A stretch of 64,000 nt of DNA from Saururus chinensis (taxonomy: Eukaryota; Streptophyta; Magnoliopsida; Piperales; Saururaceae): NCBI GenBank assembly GCA_035235625.1, contig CP141140.1:64224581-64288580 (forward strand), read 5' to 3'. A program made the translations under genes and the position numbers. The notes under the pieces were generated by a model. The model saw only the letters and a program-made list of their open reading frames with translations. It searched no databases and had not been told where the DNA came from. Shown here one piece after another: positions 48,133-61,639 of the stretch. Numbering within the stretch: position 1 is the stretch's first letter; each line of letters opens with the position of its first letter.

Positions 48133-50083
48133 CTCTAATAAAAACCTTTTTTAATTGAGTACTTATTGAAGCTTTTTAAAGTCCCTTCTTGGCAAGCAAA
48201 ACTTTCCCTTTTATTCATTAAAAGTTCATGAATCAAAGCACACGCCTTACAATTGTCTTTCTCTTAATTTGATCAAAGGTGATGAAATGTATTTTTAATA
48301 TGCTCTTTATTCTTTATTTCAAAAAAGCATTCATTCTCTAGGTCCCATTCATCACAATAAGTTCCTTAAATAGTGACATAAGTTTGCTAGCTTTCATAGT
48401 TATAACTAGAAATATATTATTCCTGATTTGACTTAAAATATGTAATTGTGTAATAGATCAATCGATCAGTCCACATGTCCTTGTTCTATTAACTCATTCT
48501 CATGTGTGTGATTAATCATTTTACAGTATGATTGATCGATTGTTGTTCTAGATACATAACGAAACACACTACCTATGGATCTATCTATGAAATAATCGAG
48601 CAATGGGTCTTCTATCAAAAATTTCATAAAACCTTCAAACCCAATCAATCACTTGATCAAGGTTGATCAATCACTTTTGAACACTCAATATGAGTTTTGT
48701 CCTTAATATCTAAATTTCACCCAAAATAGTTAATTTGGGTTTTTCTTTGAAAATCTAAATGTTTGTATATGTGTGTAAAAATTTACCTTGAAGGTCATCA
48801 TTTTGATTAAGTCTTTTTCCTTAAACTTTGAAAACCTTCAACTCCTTTTTAAGGGAATCAATACTAAATCCGACTAAGTACATCATAAACCTTATCAAAC
48901 TCCCAGGATTTAAAAGCATGCATAAATTGGGCATAATTTTGATCAAAGAAATAATGTTAATTAGATGACATATGCCCATATATTCTAACAATCTCCCTAT
49001 TTAGATATTTCTTGTTAAAACTAAAAGTTATGAAAATAAAAATTTATAAATCTTTAACAATATAATATTTCAACTTTCACTTGTACCAAAATAACTAACT
49101 TCCTAAGACTTGCTAAGGTCATTTGAAATTGATCTTGAAAAGCCTTAAATATGTACTTAAGCTACACACTTAAAAAAATTTATTTTCATAGCATTTCTTA
49201 AGTAGGTATGACTAAGATCAATCTCAATAATTTTTCATATTTTCTTCTCCCCCCTTTTATATGAAATAGTCAAAAAATAAAACTTAAAATATAGAAAATA
49301 ATCATTAAAACTCATAAGCCATGTAAATAATCAGAAAGATATAAAAAGATAAGCAACAAGCATCCAATGTCTCATATGCATCATAAACCATTAATTTTAA
49401 AATATATAAAAATAATTCATCAAATACATATAAAGAATTATTCATGTATGAAGAAACAACAGAATAAAAACATATATCATCCTTATCATCTGATGATGGA
49501 ACATAACACTGTGATCGATGATACAAATCATCCAAGAGATCAAAAAGCTCAAGATCTTTAGACATACATCTATCAACTTTACATAAATAGCAGACCATTG
49601 TAAAAAATCTAAAGTAACATCCTCTGCAACAACATTGATGTCGTTGTGTTTTAAGCTCTTAGTAAGGTTCAAGTTATATGTCTAATTGACAGAGATATAT
49701 AAGAACTTTACCTCTAGGGACATAGAAGTTGTGTCACTTCTTTTGGAAGAAAAATGTTCACTTTCTAGAGTGTTTTCTGGGAATTGGGTCAATGCATGGC
49801 CATATTAGTGCTAATCATGTGATTTTAATTTGTTCTTCTCACATAGGTTTAATGGTTTGTTATGTGTTGAGTTATCGGCTTTATATCTAGATTGGGTACT
49901 TCAATACTAGCAGTATACACCACAAACTCTTATTTAGCTTTGTAATTCTTGTATTAATTGGAGGTTCAATTTAAAAGAAATCTTTTTGTATTCAGTGACA
50001 TGTCAGTGGAATTGTTTGTTGGTTTTGAGTTTTCTTTTTATGATAAAAAGTAGGAAATTGTTGTAATTTTATAATAAATATGA
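48133..50083. other. AT-rich intergenic DNA; no gene seen
   Basis: No coding motif, RNA gene or paired terminal repeat was found. Frames near 49305-49672 are on opposite strands of the same AT-rich stretch and show no domain. Confidence 0.5.
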
Positions 50084-51383
50084 CACTACAACAAAGTATA
50101 TTATTAGCGACGCAATTAAAAGCGTGATTAAAAATCACTACTTGCAAGCCTTAATAAAATGCGATAAAAAAATAAACTATTAGCGACGTTTTTTATCAAG
50201 TGTCTCTACTAGCAAATATGACAACTAGTAGCAAGCTTTATAATAAACGTCGTTAATAGTTGTGTTTTTAGCAACATAAAAGCGTCACTAAATGTTATAT
50301 ATTTTAAATTAAAAAGAAAAAAATAACTATTAGCGATGCTTTTTTTTCAAGCATCGCTAAAAGGTTTAACAATAGAGATGTTTTTTTATGCATCGCTAAT
50401 ATTTGTATTTTATAATGTCACTAATAGTTAGAATTTTTTCTTTTTTTATTTAAAACATATGACTTTTATCAACATTTTTTTTCAAGCGTCGCTAATAACA
50501 CACCTATAGGCATATTTTATTATAAAGCGTCGCTAATAGTAGTCTTATTTGCGACGCTTTTTATTAAGCTTTGTTAATAAAATAAATTACTATTAAAAAA
50601 TACTATACTTATTAGCGACAATTTGTTAAAAGCCTTGCGATTAATACAACTATTAGCGACTTTTTTATTAGTGTTGATAATTGCTTTATTAATTAACTTT
50701 ATTTAATTAATTTATAATAAATAAATATTAAAAAAATTTAAAAATAAACTTCTCAAATATAATATATTTTATTTAGTATTTACTATTTGTATATATATAA
50801 TAAATAAATATTAAAAAATTTAAACTAAAATTTTTAAATATAATATATTTTATATAATATTTATTAGTTTTATATATAATAAATAATTTGTAAAATAATA
50901 AATAAAATTCCCCTACTCTATCTCCACTTCTTAGAGATGGGGCTCATGTTTACGCGCGTAAGTGTGTGAGATAGAGAAAGAATGAGTGAAAAGAGAGAGA
51001 AATGAGGTGCTAGAGAGAGAAGAAAGAGGAGAGAGGGGAGAGAGAGAGAAGTGAGTGCCAAGAGAGACATGAGAGAGAGAGTGAGGAGAGTGTGTAGAGA
51101 CAGAGAGAGTGAGGAGAGATATAAGAGACAGAGAGAGAGAAAAAGTGTAGAGACAGAGTGAAAAGAGAGAGAGGAGAGGAGAGAGAATATTTTAATTATA
51201 AATTATTTTTAAAAAATAAAAAAATTTATAGTAGCGATGTATATCAGTATGTGTCGCTAGGGTAGTAATGACGCATATGTGTATTAGCGACACTTAATGT
51301 TGGTAGTTGCGACAAATATAATTATGTGTCACTGCTACCTGGTATAGAGCGACACATATTGTTATTTTGAAAAAAAATAAAAT

Positions 51384-51650
51384 AAAAGAGAGGGGGAGAG
51401 AGAAAGTGATAGAATGGGAAGAGAGAGGGAGAGATAGAGATAGGGAGAGACAGAGAGAGATAAAGAGGAGAGAGAGGGAGATAGAGGAGAGAGAGAAGGG
51501 AGAATGTAGAGAGAGAGAGTGAAGAGAGAGAGAGTGAAGAGAGAGGGGAGAAAGAGAAGAGAAGAGAAGAGAGAAAGAGGAGAGAGAAGGTATAGAGCGA
51601 GGGTGAGGAGAGAGAGAAGACAAAGAGAAAGAGGAGATAGGAAAAGAAAC
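51384..51650. repeat. GA-rich microsatellite array
   Basis: About 265 bases of GAGAGA-type repeat in the second CACTA copy, equivalent to 20330-20525. All three minus-strand frames stay open through it and read Ser/Leu-rich, a direct result of the CT repeat. Similar arrays are at 50975-51187 and 52572-52677. Confidence 0.9.
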
Positions 51651-52887
51651 AAATAATTCCATTAGCGACGCTCGACATTGAGTGTCGCTAATAGTAGATC
51701 AAGTAGCAATGCTTATTCTCGTCGCCACTAATAATACTATTAACGATGCACCAAATCGAGAGTCACAAATAGACATTTAAAAAAGAAATTAAGATGTCGA
51801 TAACGCTTTAATTAATCATCACTAATAGTTTTAAATTTAATAAAAAAAATAAAAAATTGTAACTATTAGGAACGCTTAATTAAATGCATCCCTAATAGTT
51901 TAATTATTAGCGATGCTTTTAAATGAGCATCGCTAATAATTTTAAAATTAAGAAAAAAACTTATAAATTTTTAACTATTACATATGCTTAATTAAAAGCA
52001 TCCCTAATAGTGTTATTGTTACGGACACTTATATCTAAGTGTCCCTAATAGTTGAAATAGTTGCGACCCTTCTAAAGGAGCGTTATTAATAGTTTTAAAT
52101 TTAAGAAAAAAATTAACTTTTTAACTATTAGCAACGTTTTAATTAAAAGCGTCCATAATGGTGATACTAGTAGGGTCGCTTATATCTAAGCGTTCCTAAT
52201 AGCTAAACTATTGGCGACGCTTTTAAAAGAGTGTTGATAATAGTTTTAAATTTAAGAAAAAAGATTAAAAAATTTTAAATGTTAGGGATGTTTATTTAAA
52301 AGCGTCACTAATAGTAACACTATTAAGGACATTTATATCTAAGTGTTCCTAACAGTTGAACTATTAGCGACGCTTTTAAAAAACGTAGCTGATAGTTTTA
52401 AATGTAATAAATAAAATTAATATTATATCTATAAACAAAATATAATTTATTTAATAATTAGTATATATATTATATTTTATTTAACTATTAAGTATTTATG
52501 TATATAATAAATAAATAATGAAATAAGAAAAAAAAATTCCACTCCTCATAGCTGAGGCTCACGTTGACGCACGTAAGATAGAGAGAGGAATAAAGAGAGA
52601 AAGAGGAGAGAGAGATGAGAGAGTGAAAGGGAAAGAGAAGAGGGAGAGGAGAGAAAGAGAGGAAAGAGAGAGGGGGGAATAAATTAATTTATATTTTTTG
52701 AGATTTTTTAGTATATTATTATATTTTAATAATAATAAATTCTAAAATAAAATATATTATTGGCACTTATCAAATTCTATCGCTAGTCACTTTTACCTAG
52801 GATACTAGTGACACAATATCACATGTGTCGCTAAAATAATATATTTAACTTTTTTTATTATTTTAAAAATAAAATTTATAGTAAAAG

Positions 52888-53728
52888 AGAGAAGGGGTAG
52901 ATAGAGAAGAGAGGGAGAGAGTGCATAGAGAGAGATAGGAGAAAGGATAGAGAGAAAGAAGGGTAGACAGAGAAAGAGGAGAGAGAGTGTCGACAATGAG
53001 AGAAGAGATGAAGAGAGGGAGTGCATAGAGAGAGGAGACGATAGAGAGAGAGGAGAGAGAAGGGAGAGTGAAGAGGAGAGACAGAGATATGAGAGAGGTT
53101 GAGAGAGAGAAATTTGTAATTATACATTAATTTTTAAAATTAAAAAATTTATTTATAGTAGCAACATATGTATGTGTCGCTACTATCATAAGGTAGAGTC
53201 ACTACTATGTAGTATATTAGCGACACAATGTTCTATGCGTCGCTAATATTTCTTTAATTTAAAGAAAATAAAAGGGATTGAGGGAGAAGTGATAGGGAAG
53301 GGGAGAGAGAGGGAGAGGAAGAGAGAAAGAGGGGGATAGAGAGGGAGAGGGAGAGGGAGAGGGAGAGGGGAGAGAGAAAGAGAGAGTGAAGAGAGAAAGA
53401 GAGAGTGAAGAGAGAGAGAGAGAGTGAGGAGAGTAGAGAGAGAGGAGAGAGATGAGAGAAGAGAGAGAGAGGAGAGAGAGATCAAAGAAAAGAGAGAGAG
53501 GAGAAAGAGATCAGAGAAGAGAGAGAGGAGAAAGAGAAGAGAGTGAGTGGAGAGAGAGAAGAGAGAGAGAAGAGAGAGAGTAGAAATAGATGAGAGAACA
53601 GAGAGAACAGAGAGAGATGAGAAAAGAGGAGAGGAGAGTAGGAGAGAGAGATGAGAGAAGAAGAGAGTGAGAAGAGAGAGAGGGAGTGAAGAGAGAGAGA
53701 GGAGAAAGTGTGGAGAGAGAGTAGATAA
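52888..53728. repeat. Long GA-rich arrays
   Basis: Two arrays, 52888-53112 and 53278-53728, separated by a copy of the GTGTCGCTAC subterminal motif. The second, about 450 bases, is the longest low-complexity tract in the window. Confidence 0.9.
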
Positions 53729-53960
53729 ATTTTCTTCTTCTTCGCCGTGCCGAGGCATTTGCATATGCTTTTTATTATTCACAATTCTATCCGTGCTTCT
53801 GTGAGAGTTCTTATGCGAGTTCCTATGTGAACTACTTCGCCTTTCACTTAGCACACAGGCCTCTTTTTCGAGAAATAACTTGAAAGAAATTACTTGACAC
53901 GAGTGGTAAAACATAAAACCCATTGATACATCATCATTTATACATATTAGTGTCATTCTC

Positions 53961-54628
53961 GATTTATATGATGGAATATTACATTTAATAGTAATTTTTC
54001 ATCTTCTTCGATCCCACCCAACCTTCCTTGCTACTTGCATATCAAATTCATCGTATGTAGACGGTTTCTTAATTAATAATCTTTCTGTGCATCCATCGTA
54101 GTTAAGTAAAAAACTAACAATTTCTTCTACCATCTCTATTCATTTAATTTATAAATAATAGATTAAATTAATATTAGATTAAGCCACATAGACCAAAAGT
54201 CTGAATCAAAATAAAACACATAAGTAGATAAATAATTGTTTTACAACAACCTAAATGTATCTACAAAAGAAGTAAAAAAATATTAAACTTCTTCAAAGAT
54301 TACATCTACCCTACTAATAAAAATATTAAACTATTACTAACAATAACTCTATATAAAAACAAAACTCCACTAAGATGCACAATCAACATATATACACAAT
54401 TGATAGAGAGATTCACATTGACAAATTTACAGTTGCCAATTCATTTTCATGTCATTAACGTTTCTTGCCTGTTTTGGTCATATATTACATACAGTTGGAC
54501 CAGTCCCTTTCTTGCCCTCAGATATGCCTTAAAAAGTCAAAAAAGATTATATATAAATTTTGAACACCAAACCTTCATTCCTGCCTTATAAACAGACATA
54601 TCTTAGTTGTTAACTGAAAGCATTAGGA
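53961..54628. other. AT-rich DNA between CACTA family A and duplicate B
   Basis: No gene seen. It could be interior DNA of the CACTA element, since no end was found before it. Confidence 0.4.
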
Positions 54629-56700
54629 ATTACTTTTTGACACACGCTTTTTGCAACAAGTTTGCAACAAATGTTTTTTTATTGCAAAAATATTTTTGCA
54701 ACAGCAAAAATATTTTTGTAACAAAAATGTATCTTTCTACAATAAATTTGTATGTTGCAAAATGATATTTTTGTTGTAGTGATGTCATCGATCTCATGGA
54801 TAAAGGGTTTACATGTATTTCTTACAGCTAGGCCAATTGTCAAAGCAGAACAAAATTACTGTTGCTAGATGTACTGAAACGATCAATTGAAAGAGAGCTT
54901 TTGCGTGGGTCACACCCCTCATGAACTCAAGACTCATGAGCAGGTCGGCTTGCATTATGCCTCATCTTATTGCTTAGATAATGCATCATCAGGCTATATT
55001 GGACCATTTCTTTTGAACGTGTACCCCATTTTTTTGTCATCATCTTTATTCTACTTCCCCAAGAACTGAAACCTAACTCCAACAACAGTAATGGCGACAA
55101 CAACCTCTCCCCCTTTGTTTTTTACTTCTTAAGTGATGCATCCAGTTGTGGTGTGACCGCTAGAAATTACTTATTGTCATGGAACACGGGTCTCTCACTA
55201 GAAATTATGTACTATTGTCGTGCCGACATAGAAATGTTGTGATACACCGATCTCTCACTAGTGTACGAGAATGATGGCCACAGAGAGAGCTCAGGCATAC
55301 CTAAATTCCTAATGCTCCCTCGTGAAGGTCGTAGAGCAAATAAGCCATGCACCGAGCTATCTTGGGATGCATAATTGACAACTTACTCAATAGAATATGA
55401 AGCAAAGATAGAGCGCCCATGACACACTAAGTTATCTTAGTATTTTTTCCACTAAATTTGTTTGTCCTAAATATTCATGTATATACTTTTGAGACAAAAT
55501 TGTTTGTTGCAATTCCATGATACAATTTATTAGATGCATATCTTGCAACAAAAGTTGTCTGTGGCAAATATATTTTGTCCTTTTGAGATGACTATTTTTT
55601 GTCAGAAATACCACATATGTATAATTTTAAAATGTTTTTTGCAATAAATTTATTTTGTCACAAATACAATATTAAATATATTAATTTTTTTACAATATTT
55701 TTATGTCCCAAAAATAATTTTATACTATTTTTAATAATTATTTTTGTAACAAAATAATATGATTTAGCAATGACTTTTTTTGTTGCAAATGGATATCATT
55801 TGAGACCAACAAATATTGTCAGAAAAATAAATTATTTAAATAATTTTCTTAAAACAAAAATTCTATTTGCGGCAAAACTTTATTGTTACAAAATTAAAAC
55901 AATTATTAAAAAATATTTTAAAAATCAATTTTTATTTGAGATGAACAAATATTGTTACTACAAAATGTATAAAAAAAAATTTTCCTATATATTTTTTGCA
56001 ACATATTAGTAGTTTTTGCAACTTATTATCTAGTTTTGTGCCACAAAAAACATTATTGCAAAAGGTTTCTATTTGCGACAAATGGGATTTGCGGCAAATT
56101 ACTTTTTGACACACGCTTTTTGCAACAAGTTTGCAACAAATGTTTTTTTGTTGCAAAAATATTTTTGCAACAAAAATGTATCTTTTTACAATAAATTTGT
56201 ATGTTGCAAAATGATATTTTTGTTGTAGTGATGTCATCGATCTCATGGATAAAGGGTTTACATGTGTTTCTTACAGCTAGGCCAATTGTCAAAGCAGAAC
56301 AAAATTACAGTTGCTAGACGTACTGAAATGATCAATTGAAAGAGAGCTTTTGCGTGGGTCACACCCCTCATGAACTCAAGACTCATAAGCAGGTCGGCTT
56401 CCATTATGCCTCATCTTATTGCATAGTTAATGCATCACCAGACTATATTGGACCATTTCTTTTGAACGTGTACCACATTTTTTTTATCATCATCTTTGTT
56501 CTACTTCCCTAAGAACCGAAACCTAACTCCAACAATAGTAATGGCGACTGATGCATCCAGTTGTGGTGAAACCACTTGAAATTACTTATTTCCGTGGAAC
56601 ACAGGTCTCTCACTTGAAATTACGTAATATTGTCATGCCGACGTAGAAATGTTGTGATACACCAATCTCTCACTAGTGTACAAGAATGATGGCCACAAAG
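54629..56700. repeat. Tandem duplication with 1469-bp period carrying CACTA-like family B ends
   Basis: The sequence from ATTACTTTTTGACAC at 54629 recurs at 56098. Each unit has the TTGCAACAAA-rich DNA, the terminus TTTTTGTTGTAGTG (ending 54781 and 56230) and the shared flank beginning ATGTCATCGATCTC. Unit 2 is incomplete and ends near 56730. The single-copy relative is 33510-34850. Confidence 0.85.
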
Positions 56701-56730
56701 AAAGCTCAGGTGTACCTAAATTCCTAATGC

Positions 56731-57525
56731 ACCCTCTAGGACCCAAGTTGTTAATAGTTTCGTTTTGATATTTCAAATAAAAAATTCTTACGTTAGTAGT
56801 TTCATTTGATAGTTCAAAATAAATTAAATTTAGATTATTTGAAAGAAGCTGGCTATTTAAACCCCTATTTTTTCCCTATATTCCCCTAACAAAAGAAAAA
56901 AATTTGATTTTTTTTGCTTTTATACACTTTTTTTCTCTACCGATTGCTCCTTTATCCCCCATTTACCTTTTCCTTTTCCCCCCACAATTTATCCCCACGA
57001 GTAACCTAAAGAAAGAGGTTTTTTACTTTCTTCTCCTCCTCAAGGGCTGCCGGCGAGCACTATAGCCGCCGGCCACTAGCAAGTATTATATCCACCGGCG
57101 TATAGTACTGTAGCTCCAGTGGCAATTAAGAAGCTCAAGTGGTGGCTAAAAAAACTCCGGCGACCAAAAAGTTAGAACCATTTTTGTAAGTTTTCTTCCT
57201 TATAGTAGTATTTATTCATCAATGACACCTTTACACATCCAGAGAACATGAAGAAGAAGAAGAAAATTAATTAGCAAAATGAGAAACAAAACCAAATGGT
57301 AGGGGGTGTCCCCCGCCATTTTTTGAAAAATCTTACAGGACTGATAACTACCTATCAATTCATGCTAAATCGTGCGGGGGGTATCCCCCGCCAACTTGAA
57401 GACAACAATTGTAAAATGTTACTGTCTTCTTCGTGGCAGGGGGTGCCCCTTGCCATTTTTTTAAGAAACCTACGGGACTGATAACCACCCACCAATTCAT
57501 GCTAAATTGTGCAGGGGGTTGTCTT
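56731..57525. repeat. Duplicate B, copy 2, right part with hairpin units
   Basis: Matches 34850-35560, including the ACTATAGCCGCCGGCCAC block and the GGCAGGGG/CCCCGCC hairpin units with the GATAACCACCCACCAATT spacer. The second unit is cut at 57525 by the LARD. The hairpins here carry more mismatches than in copy 1. Confidence 0.8.
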
Positions 57526-59244
57526 TGTAACGACCCATTTTTTGGTTATGCTTAACCTGGGGGGTTAAGGGTAATTTGGTAATTTGAGATCAGTGTTAGG
57601 GTGTTTTATTAGGTGAAATCCCCATATCCGAGTATAGCTGAGAGTAACAAGTGTAACGAATCGAAGAACGTGCAAAACAGAGGTCGGGAGCGAATACGGC
57701 CCTAGAAAGTATGCCATATGGGCGGGACCTACATAAAAAGTGCAGGATAACCTACCCATGTGTGGTCTTATTTCGAAGGGCTCGTCGACACGAGTCCATT
57801 GGTAGAAAAAATGTGTGACTCCAACATTAAGGTTGGAAGTTATTGCATTTTGAGGTCAGGATATTATTTGAATAAAATAATATCATTCTAGATAGGATCG
57901 TCGATGTAACGAATAATATTGCTGATAAAAGCAGATAGGTTTGCTGATGAAGCGGATAAGAACACTGATGCAGCAGGCAAGACTAACATATATCAATCCT
58001 ATCCGCCACCTGTCAGCTTCACGTCTATCCAATTTTTTCTATAAATATCATCCAAAGCGTTTAGTTTGGGGGGGGGGAATCCTCTGCCACGTTTATGTGT
58101 TTCCTCCCATATTTAGAAACTTCTGTTCTTTGTTTCTCACTCATTTTAAGTCTGATTCGAGTCGTTCTTGAGGCGTTCCTAGCTAATTCGATGGTGATCT
58201 ATGCAATGGCATGGTCTATCCCTCAAGTTGGTATCCCTAAAAGGGGAAACGGCCTTGGGCAAGAGGAGGCTCTATCTGCCACCCTCCTGCCCCAAAGAGA
58301 GAGTAGCAGTCCGGAGAGAAAGGGGGACTCCGTCCTCTCTCATGGGCTCGTCACACGAAGTAGGGAAGGATCAGCCCTTCACCGAAGGGCCACGCAGTGT
58401 GAGAAAAGTCTGCGGGAAAGGGATGTTCTGTTCGTGAGAGAAAGGGGACAGTTAGTCAGTTGTCTTTTGGCGCAAGGCAAGGAACGTCTGGAGGTTAGAG
58501 GAGGCTCCATTCATTGTCTCCGGATCCGAAGGGGAGGGCGCCCAGAAACGAGTACCCCGAATATGGCTACCTCGCGAGACATTAGGGGAGTAAGCGTTTC
58601 TGACCTCCTATTTTCATTATAGAATGCATGTGCTTATATTATGATATGCTATGCTTATATGTCATGATGTGTGTTGTCTCGTTCTGGGTTAGAGAGAGAC
58701 GTGTTGTGTGTGTGTTTGCTCTCGGCTAAGTGATAGAGCAAGGTGTGATGCATGTGGTATCGGCCCAGTGATGGAGCGAGACATGTGAACGTGCTGGATT
58801 TGCTCTGGGATAGAGCGAGACATGTTGTGGTAGTTGTGTGGTGCTCGTCTCTATGATAGAGCGAGATATGTGTTGCTAGTGTTTTATGGGTTTTCGTATA
58901 ACCTCGATTAAATATTTGGGTATACGTATGTGTTTTTGTATGGTCTGATGCATGTAGTAGCCAATAGGCAGAACTACATACGGATCCGATCGTATCAGAG
59001 TAGCATCGCGGATGTTATCCAATATGTATATAGGCAACCAACGGCAAGGCAACGATGGCCCAATCCGAATTAGTTATATAATTAGGTTTGTTTTGGCCTA
59101 TGCGTAACAGAACACTAAAGTTCTGAAACACGTAGAGGAACAAGAAGACTGTCGCACTAAAAGTTCGCCGCTCCCAATTCTGGGTTTGGTTTTTATCATT
59201 TTTGGACCCCCAGCCTGGGTCGGTTTCTGGGTCGGGGCGTTACA
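57526..59244 (+). repeat. 5' LTR of the LARD, 1719 bp
   Basis: A TATA box (TATAAATA) lies at 58040-58047, repeated in the 3' LTR near 63052. The 175-codon frame at 58095-58622 lies in the transcribed part, is broken by changes in the 3' LTR, and shows no domain, so I do not call it a gene. GATAGAGCGAGACATGTG-like motifs repeat at 58730-58880. Confidence 0.88.
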
Positions 59245-59246
59245 AA

Positions 59247-59258
59247 TGGTATCAGAGC
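59247..59258 (+). other. Primer binding site, initiator tRNA-Met
   Basis: TGGTATCAGAGC lies two bases after the LTR end. It is the same primer type as in the chromovirus at 22231. Confidence 0.9.
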
Positions 59259-59539
59259 TATGCTCTGTCTGCGAGAGAAAAATATTTTTAATAATATTTT
59301 GATTTGCTTCAAATTCAGATTTTTAAATGGGAATCTATTTGTTTTATGAGTGTGTTATCATATTTAATTCATACTCTGATGGTCATTTTATATGTGTGTC
59401 ATCGGTTTTAAGGAAAATTTTGATATGATTTAATGTTCGGTTCTATAAGGGTCATGATGGCCTAAAGTTTTATTTGGAATTTCGGTTTGATTTAAAGTTA
59501 TGTTTTGTGAGGGTTGAGTCGATCTGAAGTTTCATTTCG

Positions 59540-60290
59540 GCAAGTGTTGTATCGGAGTTGATATAAAACTTTGATTGTGATTTTTTACATTTTCGCATGT
59601 GTCATCTAATTTAAGGTGAACTCAAATTTGATTTAACGTGCTGTTTTGTAAGGGTTGTTTTCATTCAGAAAGTGTTGTGTCGGAGTTCATTTATATACTC
59701 CGATTGTGATTTTTGTCGTTCTGTTTATGTGATATCGGAATTAAAGAGAATTCCGATTGTGATTGTTCGTTCTTTATGTGATATCAGAATTATGAAGAAT
59801 TCTGATTGTGAATGTTTCATTTAATACATGTGGTATCGGATTTAATATACACTTCGATTGTGATTAGTGTTGTTCCACATGTGTGATATCGGATATGAGA
59901 AATCCGATATTTGAACATTATGCTCTATTTCATATGTGTTGTATCGGATTCAAGGTGAATTCCAATTGTGAATGTTCTATCCTACGAGTAATTTATCGGA
60001 TTTAACGCGAACTCCGATTTTATGGATTTTGATTTTTAATCAGAAATGATTTAAAATTTTTGTCTTGCATGTGTTGCAAGGTATTTGACGTGAACATCGA
60101 TTTTATAAATTTTGATTTCTAGTCAGGAATTATTTAAAATTTTTGTCTGAGTCAGTTTGATCGGGTTTTATACAAATTCCGATTTTGAATTAAATTCAAT
60201 AGGAAATATGTGTTCTAAACACGTTATGCTATTTTCTGAAAATGTTTTAAGTGACTTCAATTTCGAATGGTTCATATGTTGAACTTCGAT
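59540..60290. repeat. Diverged tandem units of about 50-55 bp in the LARD
   Basis: Each unit reads roughly TGTGRTATCGGATTTAA, a short spacer, then TTCCGATTGTGAT. At least eight loose copies; within many units TCGGA and TCCGA form a short inverted pair. Confidence 0.75.
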
Positions 60291-60339
60291 TTTGAATGAT
60301 TTGAAATTTAAAAACAGGCTTCAAATTATTTCGAAAGAC

Positions 60340-60910
60340 GATTAGACTACCTATGAGAAACCACCAAAACACCCACAATAGGGGATGCGCGGTGGAATGC
60401 TCTAGGATTTGTTCTACCGATGAAGTTCAAAACATGTGCATTTCAAAAGATTCGCTTAAGGCGAATTTATTTACAAATCAAGAAAATTATTTTGATAAAA
60501 GGTAGAACTCCCTATGAGGAACCACCAAACGCTCGTAGTATGGGACATGCAGTGTTAGTGGATCGCTCTAAGGATAGTTTTGTCAGTGTTTTGAAATAAA
60601 ATTTCAAAATGTTCATATTTTGAAAGTTTACCTTAACTTAAGGCAAACTTATTTTGAAAGCCAGTAGCATTCCCGAAGAGGGACTGCTTAACATTCGTGA
60701 TATGGGTCACGCAATGTGGGTAGACCACTCTACAATTGAGTATGCTAGTAGTTTGATTCTAAAGAGTTAATTTCAAACCTTATGTGTTTTGAAAAAAGAT
60801 TTGAAATTATAAAAGCGTCTCAATGGCCAGTAGAATTACTAAGGAGAAACCATCAAACGCCCGTGTTGTGGGACATGCGGCGTGGATGAGTATCCCTTAA
60901 GTAAATTCAC
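60340..60910. repeat. Four units of about 165 bp in the LARD
   Basis: Units centre on GAGAAACCACCAAACGCCC, GGGACATGCGGTG and TCTAGGAT-like blocks, starting near 60350, 60511, 60683 and 60845. They are diverged but in constant order. Confidence 0.8.
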
Positions 60911-61324
60911 ACGTATATCGAGACAAAATTTTAATTTCAAGTCTGTTTTGTTTTGGTATGTGTTTTTGAGTTGCGATGTGAATGTAGAATGGTTGTTTTA
61001 AGTGGGATTTGAATCTTGAGGGTTGGTTGTTATGACGATGTTTTGATTGAGCCAGATTTATGGCTCTATTGACAGAAAGAAAATTATGTTTTCTGAAAAA
61101 TGATTTAGTGCGTACGATGGTACGTGAGTGTTGATGTGTTTTGATTTCGTACGAGCCACTTAATGTTTTGGTTTCATATAGTGATGTGATTTGACTTCGT
61201 ACGAGCCACTAAGTATTTTGGTTTTCGTACAATGATTTAATTTGAACTGTTTTAGCATGGATTTTGCTATGTTTTGAATTATGTGATGATTAATTCATGG
61301 GCTGAGAACCCGGATTGATCATAG

Positions 61325-61635
61325 AGAGATGATGCCCGCCGAGAAAAATAAATCGGCAAGTGGCGCGCATAGCGTGGAGTATCGTGGGAAAACTCCTTCC
61401 CTAAGATGCCCTCGTTTGCCCCATGAGAGCCGAGGGTAGGCCGTTGGGTATCACGGCTTGTGTTGGGATGTGATTGGTTGTACGTACCACTTAGTGTAGT
61501 GGATGTATATGTAGATGCCCACCGAGAAAAATAAATCGGCAAGTGGCGCGCACAGGGTAGAGCATCATGGGAAAGCTCTGTCCCTAAGTAGCCCTCGTTT
61601 GCCCCATGAGCACCGAGGGTAGGCCCTAGGGTGTC
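61325..61635. repeat. Duplicated block of about 183 bp in the LARD
   Basis: GATGCCCGCCGAGAAAAATA at 61331 and GATGCCCACCGAGAAAAATA at 61514 each begin a block running to GAGGGTAGGCC. The blocks share most bases. Confidence 0.85.
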
Positions 61636-61639
61636 GCAA

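Larger units (their letters stand above)
50084..53960. mobile_element. CACTA-like element family A, copy 2 (left part)
   Basis: Starts CACTACAACAAAGTATATT at 50084 and matches 18873-21640 along its length. It has subterminal AGCGACGC repeats, GA arrays, and two macro-units of about 1.63 kb (their CCCCTACTC/CCACTCCTC blocks are at 50906 and 52540). It continues past the limit of copy 1 with further GA arrays to 53728. Downstream is a stretch whose minus strand has a frame starting MTLICINDDVSMGFMFYHS. No right end with a matching 3-bp target duplication was identified. Confidence 0.65.

Noticed and set aside
51294..51678. Overlapping minus-strand reading frames of 90-120 codons, Ser/Leu-rich
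   Set aside because: They lie in GA/CT microsatellite arrays, stay open in all three frames and contain only repeat-derived peptides. The same applies to 19764-20058, 20276-20551, 52805-53127 and most of 53243-53956.
50084..54781. Complete CACTA element bounded by CACTACAAC at 50084 and GTTGTAGTG at 54781
   Set aside because: The 3-bp flanks differ (TGA and ATG), the subterminal repeats at the two ends belong to different families, and the right end with its flank is duplicated at 34393 and 56230.
58095..58622. 175-codon plus-strand frame
   Set aside because: It lies inside the LARD 5' LTR. The equivalent stretch in the 3' LTR (63190-63667) is frame-broken and no domain is visible.
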